The notes under the pieces: model-generated
Database searches by the model: none
Told to the model about the DNA's origin: nothing
Seen by the model: only the letters and a program-made list of their open reading frames with translations
From: Brachynemurus nebulosus
Taxonomy: Eukaryota > Arthropoda > Insecta > Neuroptera > Myrmeleontidae
Length of the DNA stretch: 64,000 nt
Direction of reading: 5' to 3'
Assembly (NCBI GenBank): GCA_035578155.1
Contig: JAPWDM010000001.1
Span: 87,929,576 to 87,993,575, forward strand
Translations under genes and position numbers: made by a program
Part shown: one piece after another, positions 14,251-24,118 of the stretch
Position numbering within the stretch: position 1 is the stretch's first letter
Layout: every line of letters starts with the position of its first letter

Positions 14251-14863
14251 CTTTTGCACTTAGGGGAAAGGAAACTGGAAAATCGGGAAAAGTCCAAAAT
14301 TGAACATTTTGGTAGAATACGAAAACGCAAACATACCTTGACCTAATATTGGAGCTATAGAATACATGTGCAAGGGCAAACCCTACCATGGCACTCCTGA
14401 CCCAGGTTCGGCCTTAGGCAGATTCACCTATCTTATCCGTAGGGGTTCTTTCGTTACTTTTTCGCACACGGTTAGAAGATATTTATGATCAAATTTTTCA
14501 ATAACGTAAGGTATCATTTATAAACAAGCATAACAAAAAACACGTACACTTTATGATAGACTGAAATCGGAAGACCTATACACAAATAATTGAAATAAGA
14601 AATAGAAACAGTTTACGAAATGTAGTAATGTAATCATCCATTTATGAAATAAGAAATAGAAACAACATATAAACCGACAAATAAGAAGAGAAAATAGAAG
14701 AAAATAAAAAAAAAACATCATTTAACATTTAGCCCCACCAATGATTTAACACAGCCCCAAGGTACGTTTTGAGCTTTGACAACGATCACATAAATGATGA
14801 CGATAAATATACAAAAAAATTTTAAAAGATTCGTATTCATAATACATAAATGAACTAACATAC
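14247..14863. other. non-coding stretch
   Basis: A short duplicated phrase (GAAATAAGAAATAGAAACA at about 14592 and 14645) is the only structure I see. Confidence 0.5.
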
Positions 14864-17273
14864 TTAGGCCAGTAACCAGAGCAAAAAATATTTGTTAACC
14901 TCTCGATTTTGAGAAACAGCACCGATTTTGATGAAACTTGGCAAATAAGCTCTTTATACCCTATCCTTTAAAAGTTATATAGCCTTGATGGGTGCTTCAA
15001 ATTTTTAAGCGGTGAAAAGAGCCTCTTTTGCAAGAATAATGTAAAACCATTTTTGGAAACGCTATCGATATTAAAATCGTGTATATTTACGTTGAAGAGA
15101 TATTGCTGAATGGTTAAAAATATAATCTTGAAATTAGAGTGATATTCCAACCCCTAAAAACCACCCCTAATATTGCATCGTTCCAATAATAATAATTTTT
15201 TTGCAATTTAAAAATAAAAATGTTGCATGCATTTTCCATCCCAAAAGCAGATCTATAAATCTAATCGGTGGGAGAGCCATCGTCGCTATCGGCTTCTTCC
15301 TCCTGCTCCTGATCAACAATGAGTGAATAATTGGTGCAGTTAGAGCCCTAGCATGCTCCACACGTAGCGTTGCAAAATAATCCAACTTTTCGACACGTGT
15401 ACGTAATGCCGCAACCTTTCTTACAGTTACAAAAAATCATTCGCAACAAATCTGCCGGAGCATGCGGATTTCTTATTTTCGTTGTTATTAAGCAACCGTT
15501 AAGAGAATACCATCTTCAATCATGCGGGCGAATATTAGTACTATCGAGCCATAATTGGGTTTGTAAATAAACCCTTATGTGCTCGTCCAGAGCGTCAATT
15601 GTCGGGACGATAGATAATAATTTAACTGCGCTCTTTTTAAAGATCGATGAAGTTCTCGTAGCGCATCTGCTCGAGAAAAACTGCTTTTGTGACACTATTC
15701 AATTGTTTTAATGTATGCGCAGCTCCACCGTACAGTACAATTGTGCAATACCAGCCGTTTTCCAGAATTTGCTGTAACTTAAAAATTGCATGGAAATTCG
15801 TCATTTTTGAAGGTAGAGCTATGAAAGTTGGTGATTAGAATTCTATATATCAGTAAAAGCTAGTGGTAAAAGCGTTTTTGCAAATTCATTCCCTAAGGGG
15901 GTAAAATGAGGAACGAAATGTTTGTCTTTGTTTGTAGTCCTACTTGGTGACACGCCCGACCTTCATCACGCAAAATCCGAATATAGTGTTACGATCCGTA
16001 ATGCATATGTGTGGTTTGGATGGACGTAGAAAGGCGTCAAAGCTGTCGAGAGCGACGCGGTATGCGTGCTCCCAAAAATTGAAGGCAAAATACAATTTGT
16101 TTAACAATAACAAGTCTTGTTCAACAATATCGTCAGTTTTGAAGATATCCAATCGCAAAAATACTCAATTTGTAAGGAATTTCAAAGACTAGAAGGCCTG
16201 TAAAGCTCAGCTGTTTTGAACCCTTATTTTTTAAGATTTTTAAGTTTCAATGTCTCGGGAAACGTAGGCGTTGCACCTACATGTGAACTTATATCGACGA
16301 TATTTCTAATAATATTATCGTAGAAAAACCAAAAAGAACCAAAATGTCGGGCAATTAAAGACTTGTAATTTTATACAGATGCATTTTTTTCGTATATTAC
16401 ATAGTTTTTTAGTTATCGGAGAAAAAAGGAAATTTTTTCTGAAATTTCAAAATCTGTGGCTAACGTAAATGAAATCTATTTTCAAAAATAAGCATTCTAA
16501 AGCACTCAAACTCCCAGAATATATGGTTAGTACCTAAATGAAAGTAACTGTATTTGGATTTCGTTGACTATCAATTCTTGTCGCGAAGCCATTGGTTTTG
16601 TTGTTGCTTTTTGCTCTGGAAAAATGAGTCAGCCATATTCTTCTCACCATAACTCCGTAATTTTTGACGCAAATAACTTCTACCAGAGCTCATTTTGAAG
16701 GTCTTTTCAAGTTCTGTAAATAATGTCAGATAAGTTTTCCTCCTAAAGTACGCCGTTTTCCCGTTATTTAACGCCAAAAGGTTCGAATTTAGTTTTCGGT
16801 GACCAAGCAATCATTTTTAACGACTCATAACTCGCGTATTGTTTCATCTATGGAAAGGAAGAAAAAACCAATCGATTCGTTATTTTAAAAGCTTCATTTC
16901 TACTTCAGTAAGTTTATTTTTAAGAACGAACGGTTTTTAAGTTATTCATGAAAAACCGCTTCAAAACATGCATTTTATAGATGAAAAATCAACAATTTCA
17001 ATGGCAGATAACTTGTAAAATATTGATTTATAGAAAAACATGTACAGATCATTCTTTGACTAGAATTCATACTTCTATTGATTTCTGCATTTAGTTTACA
17101 GGTGTCAATTTCCACTCCCTAGAAAGGGTGGTATCCACCCCTGGGGTAAAAGCGCACATCAGCACTATATGACTTTTGTTTCTTAAGTTATTCCCTATCT
17201 ACTGTTAAAATTTCATGACAATCGGAGCTGTTTCTTAAAATCGACAGCCAAAATGGTCTGGTCACTGGCCTAA
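14864..17273. mobile_element. decayed TIR element, ends TTAGGCCAGT / ACTGGCCTAA
   Basis: 14864-14945 and the complement of 17200-17273 share TTAGGCCAGTRACCAGA followed by CGATTTT(G/A)AGAAACAGC(A/T)CCGAT and TGATGAAA-like sequence, about 75-80% identical over 75 bp. The Cys-rich pseudogene at 15165-15795 lies inside on the minus strand. ACTTA occurs on both sides (14862-14866 and 17273-17277), but the duplication is not cleanly placed, so I do not assign a superfamily. Confidence 0.6.
15165..15795 (-). pseudogene. C-terminal fragment of a Cys-rich repetitive arthropod gene family
   Basis: Reading the minus strand with frame changes gives, in order, LQQILENGWYCTIVLYGG, LKQLNSV, MRYENFI, then after a stop and shift a segment with QTQLWL, then APADLLRMIFCNCKKGC, TYTCRKVGLFCNATCGAC and GSNCTNYSL. 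I know this order (…LYG…, …Q.WLG…, PAP..LL..I.C.CKKGC...C.CRK.GL.C...C..C.G..C.N) from multicopy genes in aphid, ant and cnidarian genomes that look transposon-borne. The Cys array resembles a CXC-type metal-binding domain. At least two stops and two shifts are present, so it is dead. Its function is unknown to me. Confidence 0.6.
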
Positions 17274-18800
17274 CTTACTTTGATGAGGATATGTTCGAAA
17301 AAACTCCGTTTAGGATGAAAAGTATGGCAGCAAAGAAAATTACTTCGGCACAATATCGAAACACAGTTAAAGTTATGTACACCACAAGGCTCAGATGAAC
17401 TTCACATTACTAAGGTCGTTTGCTTTCTAGTCAAGAAGGCCTCAAAAGGTCAAAATTTCAGCTTTGTAACTGTTAACATTCAAAAGATAATGCAGAAACA
17501 TGGTTTTGACAATTTATTATTTAGCCCCAGTCTCCACTACTCGAGAACTGAAAATAATACGTTAGTAGGTACACAACGTAATTGAAATTGTCAATTTTCC
17601 ACTGTTGTGGAAATATACTAAGTTAGTTACAAAATGTTCTGGTTGGTGCTCGTCACCCTGAGCGTAATAATGAATGTTATTTTTTTAGAGTTACATTGTT
17701 GTCATGCGTAAATTCCAAATACGGTAGATTTAGACTTCTATTGTTATCGATTACTGATCGATTTTTCAAACTTGTTAGGAATTTAACCTCTAATGTTTTC
17801 AGTAGTACATTATTTATTAAAAATGTTCTGTCAAGACTTGCACTCAGCTATGGTTGAGCTTGAGCGGGATGGATAACAAGACCACCTTGTTCAAGTTAAT
17901 TCTTAATTACCATCTGATAGTTTCATTCTCATTATCTCCTCCATAGGTTCTTTAAATCTTTTCAAGTAAAATGTCTTTTCGATAACTATTGTGTTGACAA
18001 GTTCTACAGATTTAGTTCTACGCGTTTTTATTCCATATGTTATACTTGCAGAGATTCCGATTCCTCACTCATCAAACCATCGCGTACACTTTGATTGGTA
18101 TAATGTGTTGGCGCATATACTAGCAAAGCCCTCATCAAATTGTACCATATAATTTTCGTGAAAAACACTGTGGGACACTTTCTTAAAAATATATTTTTTT
18201 CTTATGTAAAACGTGTGACAACAGTAAACATAATTGTAAAATAATGTCAAAAGCTAAATCAGAAACCTCTAGTTGATTTTTATTGATTACCATTCTAACT
18301 ACTTTTATTACTTTTATAACATTCAGTGTTTCACCACATCAATGGAGACGAAAAATTTAAAATTAAAATTTCGCCAGAATTTAAATAATATTCAAGAGTT
18401 TTTTGAGGAACGATGCGCTTCCATATGAAATTGTAAATATTTCTGAAATTATGACTCCTACATAAATAGTCCAAAGGATCCTTTTGTAGAAAATTAGTTA
18501 ATTTAAAAATTTTCTTATTATATTAATTGTTGGACGACCAATAGAAAACGATATATTGGTAAAAAAAATATTCGGGGCTTTCGATCTCGAATAACTACTT
18601 TAAGCAACTACATTTTGATATGAAGTTTTCATATACTATTTCTAAGAGTAATGTAAAAGTATACGCTAACCTACAACCAGATTAGAAATTTTTCAAAATG
18701 AGAACAATGATATTTTGCAATATTTTCTGTAGTTTCATACATCACCTATCCACTTTCGCTGCGCTTAAAATCAGCAAATATATATCCCATTAAAAAACTA
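17274..18800. other. non-coding stretch
   Basis: No gene or clear repeat recognised between the Cys-rich TIR element and the Polinton. Confidence 0.5.
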
Positions 18801-18806
18801 TCTAGT
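18801..18806. repeat. 6-bp target site duplication, left
   Basis: TCTAGT, identical to 29746-29751 on the far side of the element. Confidence 0.88.
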
Positions 18807-19911
18807 AGTAGAATAGCTGTACGGGTTCGGGAGCACCGTAAAACTAACCAACTTGAAGCCTTTTGTCAATGTTTGAAATCGTGTAACTTTACGGTACTAC
18901 ACATTCCGAACTGATGACTCATCAAACTGTATCGATGTGCAAACCTTGATCTCTGACCCGGCACGTACCGAGTACATGTATTTAAAATTTGTTGTTGACA
19001 TTTGACCCCAACACTCGCTCGCCTGTTAGCCTTGAAATTCGTAAGAGATGAGTCATTACCCGCAACCAAATTAATTTATGTTAACCCATTATGCGTCATC
19101 ACAATTTACTTATCAGAATTTGGTTTTGTGTTAACCCATTATGCGCCAACACTGACGTAGTTTTTGAATGTGAACCTAACGCATGCGCAGATTGAATTTA
19201 AGTACAAGACGCATGCGCAGACTAAATTTTAGGTTATAACTTGATAGCTGGGGTACACTACCGTGTTAAAAATGTAGGATTACCCTAACTCGTGGGTGGC
19301 CCCAAACTTTTGACACCATACTGTACTTAAATTTTTGGTACACTGCCATGTCAAAAGTGCGGGCCCCCCTAACTGAAAAAGGTATCCGATCACTTTTTGA
19401 AGCGTACTGTACGTGCAAACCTTGACCCCAACACGCGCTTGCCTTAATTGCGTCATTTTAAACGAACTACCGCGTCAAAAATGTGGGACTACTCTAACTC
19501 AAGGGGTGGCCCCAAACCTTTGACACCGTACTGTACTTAAATTTTTGGTACACTACCGTGTCAAAAGTGCGGGCCCCCCTGGCGAAAAAAAGTATCCGAT
19601 CACTTTTTGAAGCGTACTGTACGTGCAAACCTTAACCCCAACACGCGCTTGCCTTAATTGCGTCATTTTAAACGAAAGGTACACTACCACGTCAAAAAAT
19701 GTGGGGAATACCCTAACCCAAGGGCACCAAGGGCTTTTGGCACCGTACTGTACTTAAATTTTTGGTACACTACCGTGTCAAAAGTGCGGGCCCCCCCTGA
19801 GCAAAAAGGTGTCCGATCACTTTTTGAAGCGTACTGTACTTAAATTTTGTGGGGGGCACTGTACCAAGCGCTAGCCGCAATCATGACTTCAGACTCCAGA
19901 TTTCTGACCGG
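18807..19911. repeat. Polinton left TIR
   Basis: About 1105 bp, inverted match to 28660-29745. The inner part is built of near-direct subrepeats of roughly 180-220 bp (around 19320, 19535 and 19757) with AAATTTTTGGTACACT, TCAAAAGTGCGGGCCCCCCT and GATCACTTTTTGAAGCGTAC. Two CATGCGCAGA motifs occur near 19190-19220. Confidence 0.9.
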
Positions 19912-20580
19912 TTGTATATTAAGGATATGGTATGTATACACTCTGTATATCGCTATTTAATTTTAATTTTATAAATACATACTAGTAAATGATTGTAGTC
20001 TTTATGTCAACAAAATCTAACTAAAATAATTTATCACTTTTATCAGCATTGGAAAAATATTTGCTTAATTAGCAAAAAAGTAATATGTTTGCAAATAAAT
20101 TCGTATATATTACTGTACAATAAATACTTGGATTATTTCTTAATATGCATACAATAATTTAACTATGTTGTTTAATATAAAAATTATAACAGCATTAAGA
20201 TTTGCTAAATTTTTTTATAAATTAGTAGTTTTGGGGTAAAAAATTTATAGAATATCATCTTAAAACTTACATTACACATACATAATATAATTATAATATA
20301 CAAATGCATGTATACATGGGTGCAGGTATAAATGCATGTATGCATGAGTGTATTCTTATACAGGGTGTATCATGAAATATGCTTTTCAATTAGAATAAAA
20401 AAATTTCATAAGATTTTTGTCAATACTTTTATAATTAACGAAAGTAACTTCTTCCTGTAAAAAATAGGGGAATTCAGGGTAATACTTAAATAAAACGCAC
20501 ATAATTTTTTTTTTAAATTTTATTTATAGAATATGTATACAAAAAAATTAAATTGCTTAAATCTATATATTACTTAAAAT
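19912..20580. other. non-coding, Polinton left subterminal region
   Basis: AT-rich. A TACAGGGTGTATCATGA motif at 20350 resembles MITE ends elsewhere in the window, but no partner end was found. Confidence 0.5.
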
Positions 20581-21069
20581 CTATTTATTTTCCATATAAA
20601 AATTTTTTAAAAGAATACAATTTTTTAATGAACAAATTTTATCTGAATGAAGCATACAGCGTCTTGAATAATATTCATCTCGCAGAATGGAAATCTTCGG
20701 TACATCAAATATTCCTTCCAAATTTAGAATCCACGGCTGGTTTTCGGTACCATCAAACAAATTTGAAATCCATTTCTTTTTTTCACTGCCCTTGACGTAT
20801 ATGACATCAAACTTCTTTAATATAGGTTTAAATATGGTATGAAGTTTTTTGTACGGAATAAATCCATACGACCAAGGTATCCCATGCCAATTTCGGCAAA
20901 GCCAACGTGCAGCAACCCGTTCATATTTCTTCGGCAACTCGTTGAAATCAAACGGTGCGTCGAATATAAGATGTAATATTTCATCCGAATTTTCCGCAAC
21001 GATACCAACTTCTTTAAAATAAAATTGGTTGTTAGCTCCTTGATAGCCTTGTATATCAAGAAACGCCAT
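20581..21069 (-). CDS. 162-aa Polinton accessory protein, possible nuclease-like fold
   Basis: Starts at ATG 21067-21069 and is open to 20581. N-terminal FLDIQGYQG and FYFKEVGIV are followed by a strand-rich segment, ARWLCRNWHGIPWSYG with FIPYKKL (about residues 53-77), VIYVKGSEKKKWI near 89-101, a short NLEGIFD segment, and a C-terminal Cys/His cluster (CMLHSDKIC ... CILL). I recall this arrangement (WL..N.HGI.W..G..PY, then Y.KG.EK..WL, then C..H...C) from uncharacterised genes beside PolB in other arthropod elements. The acidic N-terminal motif could suggest a DEDD-type exonuclease fold, but I do not see a full catalytic set, so that is inference. It is the leftmost gene of the element. 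Confidence 0.7.
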   Translation of the reverse strand: MAFLDIQGYQGANNQFYFKEVGIVAENSDEILHLIFDAPFDFNELPKKYERVAARWLCRNWHGIPWSYGFIPYKKLHTIFKPILKKFDVIYVKGSEKKKWISNLFDGTENQPWILNLEGIFDVPKISILRDEYYSRRCMLHSDKICSLKNCILLKNFYMENK

Positions 21070-21232
21070 TTTTGATCGCCGCCGTAGAACTGAATTTACT
21101 CACACAATCCACAACTTTATATAAAATAATTAAAATTGGTGAGGATAGTTAGTTAATTTGTGGGATGTATCCGAAAATGGATACTAATAGCTATTGCTAG
21201 TTGACCATCAAATTACAAACTGTTAATAATAA

Positions 21233-21589
21233 TTAGCACATTGGTGAGTACCATGTTCTTTTCACTTTAAGATCTAGTGATTTAAGGAATGCTAAATTTT
21301 CGGGTGAAATGTGTTGTCGCTTAAAAGTTTTACGTTTAATGATCTTAGGTTTCGAAAGTCCTTTGCTAGGTTGTTTAGCGGTGGACTGCTCTGAATTGTA
21401 AATTATCATGGTTCGAAATGCAATTGTTTTACCACGAAATTGTTTTTTCAGTGAAAGAGATGTTAACTCTTTGATAACCACCGGTAAATTGACAATATTT
21501 TGTGTAAGTTTAACTATTTTATGCCCTTTAACCATGATAATGTGTATGAGCCCTTTAACCATGATAAGGTGTATGAGCTCTTTAACCAT
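21233..21589 (-). CDS. 118-aa basic Polinton protein, unknown function
   Basis: Open from ATG 21587-21589 to 21233. The first 25 residues come from the 27-bp repeat and read as MVKELIHLI / MVKGLIHII units. The body is Lys-rich (KIIKRKTFKRQ) and ends ENLAFLKSLDLKVK. I recall endings of the type E/KN.AFLKSLG.K/V from small basic proteins in arthropod PolB-bearing elements, which makes this a plausible real gene. If the repeat units are a late expansion, the original start may be further in, near KIVKLTQNI. Function not known. Confidence 0.5.
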   Translation of the reverse strand: MVKELIHLIMVKGLIHIIMVKGHKIVKLTQNIVNLPVVIKELTSLSLKKQFRGKTIAFRTMIIYNSEQSTAKQPSKGLSKPKIIKRKTFKRQHISPENLAFLKSLDLKVKRTWYSPMC

Positions 21590-21600
21590 GATAAGGTGTA
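21528..21600. repeat. 27-bp tandem repeat, three units
   Basis: Units of the form CTTTAACCATGATAAGGTGT followed by ATGAGCT. On the plus strand they read FNHDKVYEL in phase, and on the minus strand MVKELIHLI. The length is a multiple of three. Confidence 0.85.
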
Positions 21601-21930
21601 TGAGTCACTCCGGGAGCAAAATGAGTCACTCCGCGAGCAAAATGAGTCACTCCGGGAGCAAAATGAATCACTCCGGGAGCAAAATTAGTAACTCCGGGAG
21701 CAAAATGAGTTACTCTGGGGGCAAAATGAGTCACTCCGGGAGTAAAATAAGTTACTCCGGAAGCAAATGAGTCACTCCGGGAGCAAAATGAGTTACTCCG
21801 GGAGCAAAATTAGTCACTCCGGGGGCAAAATGAGTCACTCCGGGAGTAAAATAAGTTACTCCAGAAGCAAATGAGTCACTCCGGGAGCAAAATGAGTCAC
21901 TCGTTGGAGTCAAATGAGTCACTCGGTGAA
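21601..21930. repeat. 21-bp minisatellite, about 15 units
   Basis: Unit GAGTCACTCCGGGAGCAAAA plus T, with variants (GAGTTACTCTGGGGG, TTACTCCGGAAGCAA at 20 bp). The plus frame continuing from the 27-bp repeat reads ESLREQN four times and then stops at a GAG-to-TAG type variant near 21687. It is tandem without spacers. Confidence 0.92.
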
Positions 21931-22019
21931 GCAAAGGAGCTAAGTATATGTAAGTAGAGAAGCAATAAATCTTTGAACAGTTATTCATTTACTAGCGAAC
22001 GCTTCAGACCTCCCGCTGA

Positions 22020-23033
22020 ATGATGTATAATTGTGATTTTTGTGGTAAAGCATTTACGCGAAAGTCTAATCTTTCTAGACACTTAAATGCTCAACATAAT
22101 TCGTTAAGCAATATTAATGATGGTATGATTGGAAAGAATGATAACTCATCAAGCAAATTCATACCATATGATGCTAATAATAAAACACCTGATGATATCT
22201 CTATATCTAGATTTGATTATAATGATGATGCTTATAATGTTAAAGCAAAAAATATTGATGAAAATACATCTCAACTACAGCATGATATTGATTACTCTGA
22301 AGCAATCTTGAATCCGTTTGACCAAAAAAGGATAGCTGCTGCAACTGAAGCCATTCAAACCAAATTTAACTCTTTGAAAAAAGGAGAAAACCGTCGTCAA
22401 TCTGAAAACGAGAAAGATAGTTGGTCTAATGAAAGTAAGCAAGTAAATCACTTAACAGCAATTAATAACAATTGCAATGAAACAACCTCCTCTTCACAAC
22501 TAACAAAACTTTTAGGAACTGCTTTAGATATTATAATGTTAAAAGAGGTTCGAAACGTTGACTCGGAAAATGAAGCGAAAATTGTCAATTCGGTTAAACC
22601 AATAAGCCTAAAACGTCATATAGCTTCAAATGAAAATGTCGAAAACGGGACCTTAGCTAAGCATTTTAAGCAAGACAACTTGAGAGAGTCTAGAAATGTT
22701 AACATACAATCGAAAAAAATAAAATACTGCCATAATCCTAATACTTTAATAGATGGCTTACAACGTTTATACGAGACTTCAGAGACTGGTGAAAAAATAC
22801 TCAATATTATTCGAAGTTTAGAGGAAAACAAAAATATGTTGTTGTTTAACGTTTACGATCGAGAAGATTTAATCAAAGAGTTAAATGCTTTCAAAGAAAC
22901 TACTGTTGGTCGAGAAATATTCTCTATACTTCGCGAACATCAAAAGGCTGATGTTATTGAGCCACTAGGTGATTATCTGGATGAAACTGATAAAGAAGAT
23001 GCTAGCGATTATGATGATGATGATGACGATTAA
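22020..23033 (+). CDS. C2H2 zinc-finger / acidic-tail Polinton protein
   Basis: 337 aa, ATG at 22020 (a second ATG follows directly), TAA at 23033. The only plus-strand gene of the element. One zinc finger at residues 5-26: C5-x2-C8-x12-H21-x4-H26, with the linker typical of DNA-binding C2H2 fingers. The middle is polar and low-complexity with conserved-looking islands LNPFDQKRIA and GTALDIIMLKEVRN. The C-terminal third (TLIDGLQRL ... REDLIKEL ... GREIFSILREHQ) looks helical and folded. It ends in eight Asp. A decayed homologue with the same islands is in the second large element at 50390-51378. A DNA-binding regulatory or packaging role is a guess. The reading frame is intact, unlike PolB. 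Confidence 0.78.
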   Translation: MMYNCDFCGKAFTRKSNLSRHLNAQHNSLSNINDGMIGKNDNSSSKFIPYDANNKTPDDISISRFDYNDDAYNVKAKNIDENTSQLQHDIDYSEAILNPFDQKRIAAATEAIQTKFNSLKKGENRRQSENEKDSWSNESKQVNHLTAINNNCNETTSSSQLTKLLGTALDIIMLKEVRNVDSENEAKIVNSVKPISLKRHIASNENVENGTLAKHFKQDNLRESRNVNIQSKKIKYCHNPNTLIDGLQRLYETSETGEKILNIIRSLEENKNMLLFNVYDREDLIKELNAFKETTVGREIFSILREHQKADVIEPLGDYLDETDKEDASDYDDDDDD

Positions 23034-23380
23034 TTGATTATCCACACTAAGAATTTACTGAATTTTGAAGAACACCACCATATAAGAAGCAGCAGTTATC
23101 CCTCATTGAAGTGTATATTTTATTTTTATATTTTCTAACCCTGAAAGTAAAAAGGTTTTTTTCAAAAAAATAACACATATATGTAAATACTTTATTTCTT
23201 TATTTTTAAAATATCAATATGAATATAAAATATTTTCACAATAAATGTATATGTAACATTTTTTACAATAAATGTATATGAAATATTTTTTACAATAAAT
23301 AAACATTAAAAATTGTATGATTTGTTTATATATTCAATAACACTCGAACGTAACTGTTTCATGTTTTCAGGTAACTGATC
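23034..23380. other. intergenic, convergent gene ends
   Basis: AT-rich space between the plus-strand zinc-finger gene and the minus-strand 245-aa gene. ATAAATGTATATG-type phrases repeat about three times at 23240-23310. AATAAA signals occur on the plus strand. Confidence 0.55.
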
Positions 23381-24118
23381 TCATACTTGACAAATTCGTT
23401 GTGCATATTCGGGTATCATATATGCATACAGATGTTGCACCCAAATATCATATTTCAATAGTTGTTTTGTTAAGTATAATAACATATCGAAATTTCTGAC
23501 TTTTGTATACAAATAAGGATGAGTCAGAAATATGTCTTCAACGTGTGAAATCCGTGTTGCAAATGTCAATGGTTCACCAACAGGCGGTTGAAAGTTTTCC
23601 TCCATTTTCACGCCATTCTTGCACATTTCACAGCGAATTTTCAAACCAGGTGGTCCATCAATATGATCTTGTTGCCATGGTCGATTATAATGTTCAAAAC
23701 ATGGTTCACATTCTTGAAACATGGCTCGATAATCGGATGGTAACCAAATCCAGGCGCGTTGTATGATTTTCGCACCATAACTTTTCAGCACATTAAAACT
23801 GATCCACTTGTAGATTTGAAGAAATGTTTCCAAAGTCAGTTCGTTCAGTAGCATTGGTTCACGTTCCAAAAATTCACCAATTGACACATCCATTTTATCC
23901 CAGTCCATTGATTCCGGTTCAGACAATTTCAAATTTTGCATTTTTACAATAGCATCAATTGTTTTTTCGTAGGTATCAACCCGTTTACGTAGTTTATCCA
24001 GTTCACTTGAAAATATTTGTAGCCGTTTCCAGTAAGCCGACGATGACGATGCCATTTCCACTTGCGTACTAATTTTAACGTTGTTGATATTCAGTAATTT
24101 AACGAGTAATGTCCCCAT
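23381..24118 (-). CDS. 245-aa Polinton protein of unknown function
   Basis: Open from ATG 24116-24118 to 23381. The upstream start overlaps the PolB stop by 28 nt. A second in-frame ATG at 24055 (MASSSSAYWKRL) would remove the overlap and gives a more natural start. Residues about 30-70 look coiled-coil (FSSELDKLRKRVDTYEKTI). The middle has CEPCFEHY and CEMCKNG, two Cys pairs about 25 residues apart that could bind metal. The C-terminal part is aromatic and hydrophobic (FLTHPYLYTKVRNFDMLLYL). I do not recognise a family. Its position directly behind PolB suggests a replication or virion-type accessory role, which is inference only. Confidence 0.65.
   Translation of the reverse strand: MGTLLVKLLNINNVKISTQVEMASSSSAYWKRLQIFSSELDKLRKRVDTYEKTIDAIVKMQNLKLSEPESMDWDKMDVSIGEFLEREPMLLNELTLETFLQIYKWISFNVLKSYGAKIIQRAWIWLPSDYRAMFQECEPCFEHYNRPWQQDHIDGPPGLKIRCEMCKNGVKMEENFQPPVGEPLTFATRISHVEDIFLTHPYLYTKVRNFDMLLYLTKQLLKYDIWVQHLYAYMIPEYAQRICQV

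Noticed and set aside
15940..16192. Overlapping frames on both strands of 72 and 82 codons
   Set aside because: No recognised motif; they are inside the decayed TIR element, and I could not relate either to a known protein.
21601..21930. CRISPR-like array
   Set aside because: Units are contiguous with no spacers and lie in a eukaryotic mobile element; it is a minisatellite.
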